Of a stretch of DNA of 64,000 bases, positions 23,776 through 33,439 are shown piece after piece (the stretch's first letter is position 1; each line of letters starts with the position of its first letter). The DNA comes from Carya illinoinensis (lineage: Eukaryota > Streptophyta > Magnoliopsida > Fagales > Juglandaceae). The position numbers and the translations under genes are program-made. Where the stretch lies: the NCBI RefSeq assembly GCF_018687715.1, contig NC_056758.1, positions 29,390,967-29,454,966 of the forward strand, written 5' to 3'. The notes below the pieces were generated by a model. That model made no database searches and was not told the DNA's origin. It was given only the letters and a program-made list of their open reading frames with translations.

Positions 23776-24640
23776 GTGTCCATCCTCATAATTTCCTTCT
23801 CATCTTTTTGCTGGTCCAGCTCAAGCCTCTCTTTTGTGAGGCAGATAATCTCTTTCCTATATTCTCTTTTCACAACATTTGCTATTTTCATCTCCTGTTT
23901 AATCTCATTCACCAAGTCAACAAGATTGGAATTTGTGATAACTTACATCTTTCTCTTTTTCTCACTCTTTTTCAGTATTCTTTCCAATTGGTCTCTCCAA
24001 ATCCACATGTATAGATGGAGCATGGTATATTCACTATACATGTAAACTCTGGCACATAAGCTTCTTCAGTTACTAATTTCCTCTTGATTTTCATCTTCCC
24101 TTTAGCCACCGTCAGTTTTCATTTTAGGTAATACCTTAGAATAGTCTAACAATGAAGGAAATTAAATGTGACAAAGTGATTACTTCGATAAAGCCCTTTT
24201 GCTTGCTCGATAACCCCACTTGTCAACTTTCCTTCAATTTGGGCCAAGGCCACACAAAATTTGTTTGTGGCATATTATATGGTTGACAAGAAGAGGTTTT
24301 TTGGTTTTCCTCATAGTATTCACATACTCTAACCCAAAATGAATGTCTAGATTGATCAACTCCATGGATGGAGTCCAAACTAATATTAAGCCAAGTTTAT
24401 ACTAATAAATTTTCCTCTTCTATACTAAAGTTTCCTTATCTTGATTTTTAATTTTCTAGTATTTGCTTGTTTTGGTTTGGGAGGAGTAACTTGGGATTTT
24501 AAGTTGTCATTTAAAGATGCCTTGGGGTAGTCATTGTAGCTTTCTTCCCTCTCTTGTAAGAGGGTAGTGAAGGATGGAACTCTATGGAGTTGTGAATACA
24601 TCCTTCAAAATAAAAAGAGTTGGGATCAAGGAACCCAATC
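23776..24640 (-). pseudogene. PIF/Harbinger-associated Myb-like (ORF1-type) protein relic
   Basis: Minus-strand frames give, in order: LDPNSFYFEG, an EEENLLV...WLNISLDSIHGVDQS segment, HSFWVRVCEYYEENQKTSS, NKFCVALAQIE, QAKGLYRSNHFVTFNFLHC, and a C-terminal helix ending ERLELDQQKDEKEIMRMDT then STLPPMQ and a stop. This is the plan of plant proteins often labelled glutathione S-transferase T3-like or NAM-associated, with a SANT/Myb-like DNA-binding domain followed by a charged coiled C-terminus. These correspond to ORF1 of Harbinger-type transposons. Several frameshifts and stops break it, so it is not functional. The Harbinger transposase tail at 20265-20480 points towards it and could come from the same ancient element. 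Confidence 0.7.
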
Positions 24641-24718
24641 AAACTCAATAAAAAAGTTTGTAAAATCCTAAATGATAAGTACCTCTCGTTTTGACAAAAA
24701 CTCAATTAAAAATAAAGG

Positions 24719-24890
24719 CAAAAATTGATATGGTTTCTAGCTACTAAAAAACAGAGGCAAAAATTGACACTTTATCTAGCTACAACAAAAACAGAGGCAA
24801 AAATTGACACCTACTGCAAAAAACAAAGGTAAACATGACACCTTATCTAACCACTACAAAAACAGAGACAATAATTGATATGGTTTGTAA
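24719..24890. repeat. Short tandem repeat, about 45-bp unit, roughly four copies
   Basis: Units carry AACAGAGGCAAAAATTGACA followed by a CTTATCTAGCTAC-type tail, with decay in the outer copies. Confidence 0.7.
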
Positions 24891-26090
24891 AATATCTGCA
24901 GCTACTATAATAAAAGACAGTTTATTTATTTTATACATTTTAATTTTTTGGTTCATAATGTGAAAAGAAGTGAAATTTGCATGCAATTCTAGTTTGTCAT
25001 TTAGACAGTTTTAGATAATGAGAAAAACAGTTTTAGCATTTCAAGCATTAAAAGAGAAAAACAAAGGTGATGAGAATCATGACCCATGTTTTATAAATCT
25101 AACTGCTAATGGGTGTTTCTAGTTCAATCACTTTATATTTTAAATATTTTTCTATGACTTCAAAGAACTACATTGTTGTAACATTAGAAATTGGAGAAAA
25201 AATGAATTGGCATTTAGGGCACGAATGGAAAATAGAGACTTCATAATCACACTCAAACTAGAAACGCCCCACACTCAACAGAAACCACACTCCCATATTT
25301 GCTTTCTTGGGAAGACGACAACAACAAACTCAAACCAATTTTTAAAATCATATATGCAATAAGTGGGTTTTTTAATTGAATCATTGCATCTCAAGACTTT
25401 AAATAGACTTAAACCCAACAAATACATAGAAGCAATCAAACCCAACAAGTGTTGCGAGTTTGAAGGCGTGGAAGCTGCCGAACCAAGGAAAATAAGACAA
25501 AAAATCCGAAATATGCTGCCATCCCCAAATTTGCACAAGAAAAAAATCCAAACTCGTACCAACATGCTCGAAAATCTTATATTTCAATTGCTAAAAATTT
25601 TTACAACAGCTTATCAGGAGGATAGAAAAATTGAGAAGGAAGAGGTTGAAGCAGACCCAAAACTTACTCGAAAAAAGGAGGAGCGGTGGGGAGAATACAT
25701 ATGGGATACTTGAACCGGATTCTTGCATATTTGAAGCACAAGAAAGGATGGTTGTGGTTGATGGAATCGACGAGTAGAAACCAAACGAGGAAGGGAAGAT
25801 AGCGCGAAACAAACTGAGGGGGCGAAAATGAAATAAGATGAAATTTCTCTATGGAGAAAAAAGTAAACGTAAGAAAGAAAAATGAATTAAAAATTATTTA
25901 CATTTGTGCACAATTCTCGCTAGATATACACGTAACCCTGTAACAAACTGAATAAAATAAAGCATCAGTTGGAAAACTTGACAGACACATCACCCATTAA
26001 AAAAGCTCTTAAGAAAGCATCGGTTTTTTATTGATTCTTCATCTTTTGTCGTGGCGCAAGTAATAGAACTTATCATCATCGGACACTGAC
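24891..26090. other. Unassigned region upstream of TSPO
   Basis: Frames of 96-116 codons exist on both strands at 25275-25713, but none shows a recognisable domain and they overlap one another. The stretch at 25430-25860 has lower AT content than its surroundings and may be a captured or decayed gene piece. No call is made. Confidence 0.35.
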
Positions 26091-26096
26091 AAATTA

Positions 26097-26292
26097 ACAC
26101 ACGTGGGGCTGAGCTCCTGCCCACCCCACCCTACCCCCACGCCCCCACACTCAAACAGCAAGAAGATGATGAAGACCATCTTCTCTTGATCTGCTTGCGC
26201 TAAGCCTTATCCACGTGGAACATCTCTGTCCACTTCCTCCCCACCTCCTACTCCACGTTTAACTTCCGTCCCCACCCCTTGTCTATATATAA
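26097..26292 (+). promoter_or_regulatory. TSPO promoter: TATA box plus ABRE/G-box motifs
   Basis: A TATA box TATATATAA lies at 26284-26292, about 60 bp before the TSPO start codon. An ABRE-type ACACGTGGGG lies at about 26099-26108 and a G-box CCACGTGG at 26211-26218; a further CCACGTTT is near 26253. These are bZIP (ABF/AREB) sites. Plant TSPO is known to be induced by abscisic acid and osmotic stress, which fits. The regulatory role here is inference. Confidence 0.7.
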
Positions 26293-26350
26293 CGACCGGC
26301 CCACAAAATCTCTTATCACTCGCACAATCCGTACAGACGCACACACGTTT

Positions 26351-26914
26351 ATGGCTTCCCTCAAACATCGTACTAGAGGGGACCCCGACATCACCCCCCG
26401 CACCTACAACGACAGGGAAAACAAAGCCAAACCTCTTAGAAACGCGGCCATAACCAAACGCGGCCTTAGGTCCCTGGCCATGGGTATTTCCGTCCCGCTT
26501 TCTCTCACCCTCTTAAGCCTTCACCTCGGCGCCGACCGCAGCTGCTACGGCACTCTGTCAAAGCGCTTCTGGTTACCGCCGCCGTGGGCCCTGCACATGA
26601 CATGCCTGGCTTCGAGTTTCCTGATGAGTCTGTCGGCTTGGCTTGTCTGGGCGGTGGGTGGGTTCCATAGGAAACCGACAGCGCTGTACCTTTACATGGC
26701 TCAACTCGGATTGAGCTTGGCTTGGAACCAGATTGTTCTCGGCGCGGGAGCCAGTCGGGTCGGGCTGCTGGTGTGTTTGACGATGTTTGGGGCTGTAGTC
26801 GGGTGTTATCGGATGTTTAAGGAGGCGAATCCGATAGCCGGTGATCTGGCTAAACCCTGTTTGGCGTGGACTGCGTTTTTGGCTATTGTAAATCTCAAGC
26901 TTCTTTTTCTTTGA
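26351..26914 (+). CDS. TSPO: TSPO, translocator protein homologue (tryptophan-rich sensory protein)
   Basis: A complete intronless gene of 187 residues. Plant TSPO is a five-helix membrane protein of the ER/Golgi that binds tetrapyrroles, is induced by stress and is removed by autophagy. The plant-type basic N-terminal extension (residues 1-40, ending ITKRGLRSL) is followed by five hydrophobic segments near 43-60, 78-101, 110-133, 138-156 and 164-186. Family motifs are FWLPPPWALHMTCLASS (73-89), AWLVWAVGGFHRKPTALYLY (96-115), LAWNQIVLGAG (123-133) and KPCLAWTAF (168-176). His82 matches the position of the haem-linked histidine of Arabidopsis TSPO. The start is the ATG at 26351: upstream in-frame sequence has no ATG and runs into the TATA box. 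Neighbours are transposons; ALG3 lies 23.5 kb to the left, transcribed away from it. Confidence 0.96.
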   Translation: MASLKHRTRGDPDITPRTYNDRENKAKPLRNAAITKRGLRSLAMGISVPLSLTLLSLHLGADRSCYGTLSKRFWLPPPWALHMTCLASSFLMSLSAWLVWAVGGFHRKPTALYLYMAQLGLSLAWNQIVLGAGASRVGLLVCLTMFGAVVGCYRMFKEANPIAGDLAKPCLAWTAFLAIVNLKLLFL

Positions 26915-27184
26915 AAATTCTGACGATTTTTCCTTCTTTTTCTCCCCTTTATGGCATGAAGAGCACACTGTTATCCTATATATAGTTTGTAAAAACATTT
27001 TCTGCATACAATTAGTAGATACATGGTATGTTGAATATGTATTGTTGTGACTGTATAATAATGATAAGACTAAGAGATATTGCTTTGTATTTTTCCCTAG
27101 GAATTTCACGATGATCAGTAAAAACAATGTAATCTAACCTCAAAAGCTAAGGACACTTTTGTGTTCTTTGAAAACATATGGTTC

Positions 27185-27576
27185 TGAATGGATCATTCCA
27201 ACCAGAGGGCCCTTAATACATTAAATACCAAAAAACCTAGAATTTGGGCTCAGCATGAGGCTAAAAGTTAGGAAAAGATGGTTAAGAGGAATTCAAAAAG
27301 AGACATACATGGCGTCATCTTTAACGGAAGGATAAAAACAGCTAAAAGTGATAGGATTATTCAAAATCCTAAGTCTTGATCTATTCTAATAAATCCTGGA
27401 TGAGATATATAAGGCAAATGAGTCTATATATACATATAATCTTTAAGGTTTAAGGGTAATGATCTCTCTGAACTGACTTTAAGCAATAGAGTGTTTGCAG
27501 GAGAAGCCTCCCTCGAGGTTCATCAAAGAAGAACGGCTGAACTATACGAGATTGGAAGTGAGACACGTCCCGAACA
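27185..27576 (+). repeat. 5' LTR of the Tat element
   Basis: It matches 36837-37247 over its length. Shared blocks include CATTCCAACCAGAGG, ATGGTTAAGAGGAATTC, TCTTTAACGGAAGGATAAAA, ATTATTCAAAATCCTAAG and AATGATCTCTCTGAACT. It ends CCCGAACA. Confidence 0.85.
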
Positions 27577-27596
27577 TTTGGCGTTGTCTGTGGGAT
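27577..27596 (+). other. Primer-binding site of the Tat element
   Basis: TGGCGTTGTCTGTGGGAT follows the 5' LTR directly. It resembles the TGGCGCCGTCTGTGGG sequence found at this place in many Tat elements. The cognate tRNA is not assigned. Confidence 0.7.
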
Positions 27597-27622
27597 CTTG
27601 TGATTCAGCGTGATTCTCACAT

Positions 27623-28833
27623 GCCAATTGTAACACGCTCAGTAACAAGCCAAACGATGGACGCCGGACTGTCATCTGTAGAAGCGCGACTAGCAGTAGC
27701 AGAGGAGAAGTTGAAACAAGCTCTGGAGGCCATGGAAGTCTTGCAAAAGGAGCACAACGACTTGAGAAAAAAAAAAACGCAAATTCTCATAATGACGATG
27801 TGCCCGCCCACATCGAGCAAGGTGAGCAAGAAGCACATTACATGGTCGAAAAGGATGTTGAACGCGAAGAAAAATAAAAGATGCATGATGAGTTGAAGGA
27901 GTTAGCAAGAAAATATGAAGAGATGGTGAAAAAGATGGGCGGTTCTTCCTCGGTGGAAAGTCTGCTCCACCAAACAGACCTGTCATACAGTGCCCGTATT
28001 ATGGTTGTACCGCTCCCGCCAAAGTTTAAAGTTCTCCATATAGATATGTACGATAGGTCCAAGCACCCGATAGAACATCTGGAAAACTTTAAAGCTCACA
28101 TCACGCTTCACGGTTTCCAATGGAAGATTGCATGCCGAGCTTTCCCTTTGACCCTAAAAGGGACCACTCGAGGATGGTTTGGGACCCTTAGACCAAGGTC
28201 GATAGATAGTTTTAAGGAACTAGCAAAACAGTTCTTGACTCAGTTCATGCCTAGCTGAAGACGTCGGCGCCCAGCCGCCTACCTGTTAACGGTTAAGTAA
28301 AGGGAATATGAGAATTTAAAAGCCTACTTGGCCCATTTCAACAAGGAGTGCTTAACAACGAATGACCAAGATGAGAAGATCACTCTGGCCGCCCTTTTAG
28401 GAGGGGTATGGCCATGCAGTCCTTTCATGGCGGAGTTGGCCAGGAGAACTCCTTCCACCCTCAGGGAGTTCATGGACAGGGAGAATGATTTTGTCAATGC
28501 ATAAGATACTCTGCAGGCTTTGATGGACTCTTGTAGAGAAGATACTCGGGACGATCGGAGAAATAAGCAGGCTGACAAGAAAGGTAATCCTAGTAGGCGA
28601 GAAAGAGTGAGGGAAGGGCGATCAAATCCAACGTCAGATTGGTGCACAATAATCTGGGTGTACAGGAAGGAGAGAGAGAAAAGGAAAGCCAGCGCCCTGT
28701 CAAAACAGACGATCGGTACTGCAAGTACCATCAGACGAGCTCGCATTGGACTGAGGACTGCACAACCATGAGAAAGAGTGCCGTTGAGTTAGCAGGAACC
28801 GACGAGTTGGAGCAAATGGTCGCAGAGCAGTGA
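27623..28833 (+). pseudogene. gag of the Tat element
   Basis: The frame starts MPIVTRSVTSQ, runs through a coiled region (ARLAVAEEKLKQALEAMEVL) and shifts frame near 27770. It resumes with the retrotransposon-gag block (PLPPKFKVLHIDMYD at about 28010, FPLTLKGTTRGWFGTL at about 28140, FKELAKQFLTQF at about 28210). A stop follows at 28256 and another after DFVNA at 28502. The zinc-knuckle-like YCKYHQTSSHWTEDC lies at about 28720. Gag would form the particle; stops and at least two frameshifts make this copy inactive. Confidence 0.85.
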
Positions 28834-28919
28834 AAACCTAAAAGGCGTCAGGAGGCTAGGCAAAAAGCAAGGCGGAGTTTTAGTTCGAAAAAAAGGCAGC
28901 ATGCCAATAACCACCAGGA

Positions 28920-31900
28920 TAGAAGGGTGAGGTCGCCCCCAAGAAACAATCAGAATAGGGCGCCCATAGGGGAAATAAAGACCATAGCCGAAGGTTTTGC
29001 TCGGGGTGGTATTTCCACGTCCAGTCGAAAGGCGTATGCATGGAAGGCAAGATATGAAGAGGTGTTCATGGCGGATAGGGCACACAAGCAACCAAAGTTT
29101 AGCAATGAGCGAATGGTGATATCCTTCAACGAGGCGAACAGGGAAGGAATCATATATCCACATGACGATGCTCTGGTGATAACCCTCGTGATAGCCAATT
29201 ACACAACTAAGCGGGTACTAGTAGACAATGGGAGTTCGGCTGATATACTGTTCTAGGAGGCGTTTGTCAAAATGGGGATTGATGTTGGAAAACTGAGGCT
29301 CTCCCCTACGTCATTAAAGGGTTTCTCAGGGGATACCATCCAGCCAGTAGGGGCGATCATGCTCCAGTAACTGCGGGCACAGGGGCTCGAACAACAACCA
29401 CGATGACCGACTTTTTAGTAGTAAAAGCTCCTTCCTCCTACAATGCCATACTGGGCAGATCAACACTCAACCATTTAAGGGCAGTAACGTCCACCTACCA
29501 CCTCAAGATGAAGTTCCAAACAGATGGTGGCGTGGGAGAGGTGAGAGGCAAGCAAGCCCTAGCTCGAGAATGTTATGTGCAGGAATTAAAGAAAGTCAAG
29601 AAGGAAATCTGCACGGTCGTAGGACAGGACAGGTCTTGCCACCTCTACCACCACCTATGGCGATAACTTACGAGAGAGATATAGAAGTCAGGGATGATCG
29701 GGTTCAGCAGCATGCAGAAGTCAATGAACCTCTGGAACTCGTGGCATTGCACACTGATCGCCCTAGGACCACAACTCGTAACGATATCATTAAGCATCGC
29801 TTAGGCATAGACCCAACACACAAGGCAGTAAGACAAAAGAGGAGATCGTTCAGCACAGAGAAGTACGCCGCCATTAACGAAGAAGTTGAGAGGTTGCTCG
29901 CGGCCTGCTTCATCAGAGAAGCCCACTACCCGGAGTGGTTATCCAACGTTGTCATGGTAAAAAATGCGAACGAGAAGTGGAGGATGTGAGTAGACTTCAC
30001 AGATTTAAACAAAACTTGCCTGAAAGATAGCTTCCCCTTGCCAAGTATTGACATCATCGTAGATGCTACAGTAGGGCATCATATGTTAAGCTTCATGGAT
30101 GCATATTCAGGTTACAACCAGATACGGATGAATGCAACGGACGAAGAGAAAACATCTTTCATCACAGACCGGGGGCTATATTGCTACCAGGTCATGCCCT
30201 TCGGTCTGAAGAATACAGGGACGACTTACCAAAGACTGGTTAATCGAATGTTCAAGGAACAGATTGGGAAATCCATGGAGGTATATGTGGATGACCTGCT
30301 GGTAAAAAGTAAAGAGTCCGCCCAGCATCTTGTGGATTTGCGAACGGCATTTGGAGTCTTACGCCGTTACAGAATGAGGCTGAACCCATCAAAATGTGCT
30401 TTCAGGATCCAATCAGGGAAATTCTTGGGCTTCATCGTATCGAAGAGAGGAATTGAAGTTTCTCCAGATAAGATAGAGGCCATAATTAATATGAAGCCGC
30501 CAAAAAATTTGAACGAAACTCAACGATTGGTGGGGAGAGTGGCCGCCCTGGAAGGTTCATAGCCAAGTCAACAGACAAGTGCCTCCCCTTTTTTCAAGTA
30601 TTGCAGAAGGTACATCCTTGGAATGAGCAATGCAACAAAGCGTTCGAAAGATTAAAACAGTATCTGACCAGTCCGCGCCTTTTAAAGCGACCAGAGAAGG
30701 GAGATGTACTCTATGCGTATCTAGCAATCTCCTCGCACGCTGTATTCGCTGTCCTCATGAAGGAAGAAGAAGCTGTGCAACATTCAGTGTATTATGTGAG
30801 TAGAGCACTCAGAGGAGCAGAGGAAAGATACCCTCAAATTGAGTTGTTGGCATTTTCCTTGGTAGTGGCGTCTAGGAAACTCTGTCCTTATTTCTAGGCC
30901 CACACAGCGAAGGTATTGACGGAGGCTCCATTGGCGAAAATATTGAGAAAGCCAGATTGTACAGGGAGGTTGATAGGTTGGTCAATCAAGATGAGTGAGT
31001 TCAATATAGAGTACGAGCCAAGAAAAGCCATAAAAGGGCAAGCAATGGCAGATTTTGTAGCAGAATTCTCAAGTTTTCCCTAGGAGGAGGTGATAGCACC
31101 GTCAGGAAAGCCCTGGGTATTGTTTATAGACTGGTCGTCCTGCCGAATAGGCAGAGGCCTGAGAATACATTTACTAAGCCCCGATGGTCAGGATCGGTAT
31201 TACATGGTCACACTAGCATTCAAAGTAACGAACAACAAAGCTAAGTATGAAGCATTGATAGCGGGTTTGTCTGTGGCCGCCCAGATTGGGGAAACCGAAG
31301 TAGACACCAGGTCAGATTCACAAGTAATAGTAAATCAAGTTTTGGGCGTGTACACTGCAAAGGGCGAAAAGTTGAAGAAATATCTGGCACGAGTTTGGGA
31401 AATACGCAATCTCTTCTCATACTTTGCTATAACTCAGATACCAAGGGCAGAAAACAAGGTCGCAGATAGATTGGCACGAGCGGCATAAGGAGGGGAGGAA
31501 GTACCCCTACCATGGCCAGTCGAGAGAAGGGTCATCGAGGTCCCAACTGTGGGCGTCGAAGTAGAAGTTCTAGGGTCAAGTACCTCAGACTTGGCGAGCA
31601 GTATAGTGGAGTACTTGGATGGAGGAAAATTGTAGGAAGCAAAAGAAGAGGCAAGAAAGATAAAGAAAATGGCGGCTAGGTTCCTACTCATCGATGATAA
31701 AAGATGTTTCTCTGTTCCTTTACTGCGATGCATCTCTGTCCTGACTGAGATACATGAAGGAATATGTGGAAACCACAGTGGGGGAAGAACCTTAGCTAGG
31801 AGAGCGGTCCAAGTAGGATATTACTGGTCTAATGCTCTAAGGGATGCACGGGAGTTTGCCAAGAGGTGTGCAAAATGCCAGACTTAAACACCTATACTGC

Positions 31901-32795
31901 ATGCCCCTCCAGAAGAATTACCATCAGTAACAGCACCATGGTCATTTGCCCAGTGGGAGGTAGATCTGGTGGGACCCTTCCCGCCAGGAAAAGGTGGTGT
32001 TAAATTCATGATAGTCGTCGTCTACTATTTTACAAAATGGGTAGAAGCGGAGCCGTTGGCAACAATCACAGGCAAAGCCATGACAAAATTCTTGTGGAAG
32101 AATGTCGTCTACAGGTTTGGGATTCCCCAGAGTATTGTAATCGATAATGGGAGCCAATTCGACTCGGATCATTATAGAGAATGGTGCACGGAGTTTAGGA
32201 TCAAGGCAAAGTACTCCTCCCCAGGCCACTCCCAAGCAAATGGTCAAACTGAGGCGACAAACAAAGCATTACTCTCAATCCTCAAGAAAAAGGTCGCAGA
32301 GAAGAAAGGAGATTGGGCGGACGAGCTGCCAGGGGTAGTCTGGGCGTATAGAACTACAGCAAAAACTCCGACAGAGGAATCCTCATTTACGCTGGCATAC
32401 GGATGCGAGGCGGTCACAGCAGCAGAAGTAGGGCTGCCAACCTACAGAACAAGTCATTTCTCGGCTACTCGGAATGATGAAAAAATAGCAGAATACCTCG
32501 ACTTACTCGAAGAAGAGAGAGAGAGATAGCCGAGGCTCGAATGCTGCATGAAAAGAGGAAAGCCGCGTAGTACTTCAACAAAAGAGTAAGGCCCAGACCC
32601 TTTAAAGTGAGCGACCTTGGTTTTGAAGAAAAGTGGAGTAACTACACAAGGTGAGGGAAAAATGGGACCCTGATGGGAAGGTCCTTATCTGGTAGTAGCC
32701 AACAACCAGCTTGGATCGTACAGATTGAAAGACAGTGAGGGCAAGGAACTGCTGCACCCATGGAACGTAAAGCATTTGAAGAAATTTTATCAATA
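28920..32795 (+). pseudogene. pol of the Tat element: protease, RT, RNase H, second RNase H, integrase
   Basis: Domains in order: aspartic protease with VDNGSSADILF at about 29220-29253, then a stop; reverse transcriptase about 29690-30560 with SFMDAYSGYNQI, VMPFGLKNTG and the catalytic YVDD at 30284-30295; RNase H about 30600-31080; a second RNase H-like domain 31090-31488 (KYEALIAG, then SDSQVIVNQV and AENKVADRLA); integrase about 31640-32530 with an HHCC-type finger (H..NH...CAKC at about 31750-31885) and core blocks VDLVGPF, IDNGSQF and GHSQANGQTEATNK; then a C-terminal chromatin-proximal tail to 32795. Stops interrupt it near 29254, 29988, 30560, 30896, 31081, 31486, 31633, 31886 and 32527. 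It cannot make a polyprotein. Confidence 0.9.
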
Positions 32796-32894
32796 ATTTT
32801 TGTAGTATTTGTTGATTGAACATTCCTTATCTTTATTCAATGTTTGCGACTTCACTATTTATGAGTATATTCATTTTTGCTCATTGAGAATTCT

Positions 32895-33330
32895 TTAAAG
32901 AGAAAAAAGGTCCCAAGGTGAATACAAATGCCATGAAAAAAGGGCAAGAAAGGTCAGGGACCGCTTAACCCTAAACACCAAAGACAAGCCTTAACAACTT
33001 GTGGTACTATGAAAAAAGGGTAAGAAAGGTCAGGGACCGCTTGACCCTAAACACCAAAGACAAGCTTTAGCAGCTTGTGGTGCCATGAGAAAATGGCGCC
33101 TAGGTCCTCAGACCACACCAACCCTAAACACCAAAGACAAGCTTTAGCAGCTTGTGGTGCCATGAAAAAGTGGTGCGTAGGTCCTTAGACCATGTCGACT
33201 CTAAACACCAAAGACAAGCCTTAACAACTTGTGGTGCTATGAAAAAATGGCGCGTAGGTCCTCAGACCACGCCAACCTTAAACACTAAAGGTAAGCCTCA
33301 ACAACTTATGATGTCATTGAAAAGATGGGA
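32895..33330 (+). repeat. Tandem repeat in the Tat element, about 78-bp unit, five copies
   Basis: Each unit has CTAAACACCAAAGACAAGC, a CAACTTGTGGT or CAGCTTGTGGT hairpin-like core and a GGTCCTCAGACCAC or GGTCAGGGACCGC palindrome. Copies begin near 32963, 33041, 33117, 33196 and 33272. Tandem repeats at this place are common in Tat elements. Confidence 0.8.
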
Positions 33331-33439
33331 AGTAAAGAAACATAGAAGCCAAAAACGCTCAACGTAGCAAACCAAAGTCCAATATTACAAGTGTATAACA
33401 TATATCAAGAAACGATGTTGTTCTTCACAGTCAAATACA

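Noticed and set aside
25275..25713. Overlapping frames of 96 and 116 codons on opposite strands
   Set aside because: No domain, no conserved motif and no splice or promoter evidence to choose either.
26279..26350. N-terminal extension of TSPO by 24 residues
   Set aside because: It has no ATG and would include the TATA box; family N-termini fit the ATG at 26351.
26573..27127. A 184-codon minus-strand frame over TSPO
   Set aside because: Antisense shadow of a GC-rich coding region; no recognisable motif.
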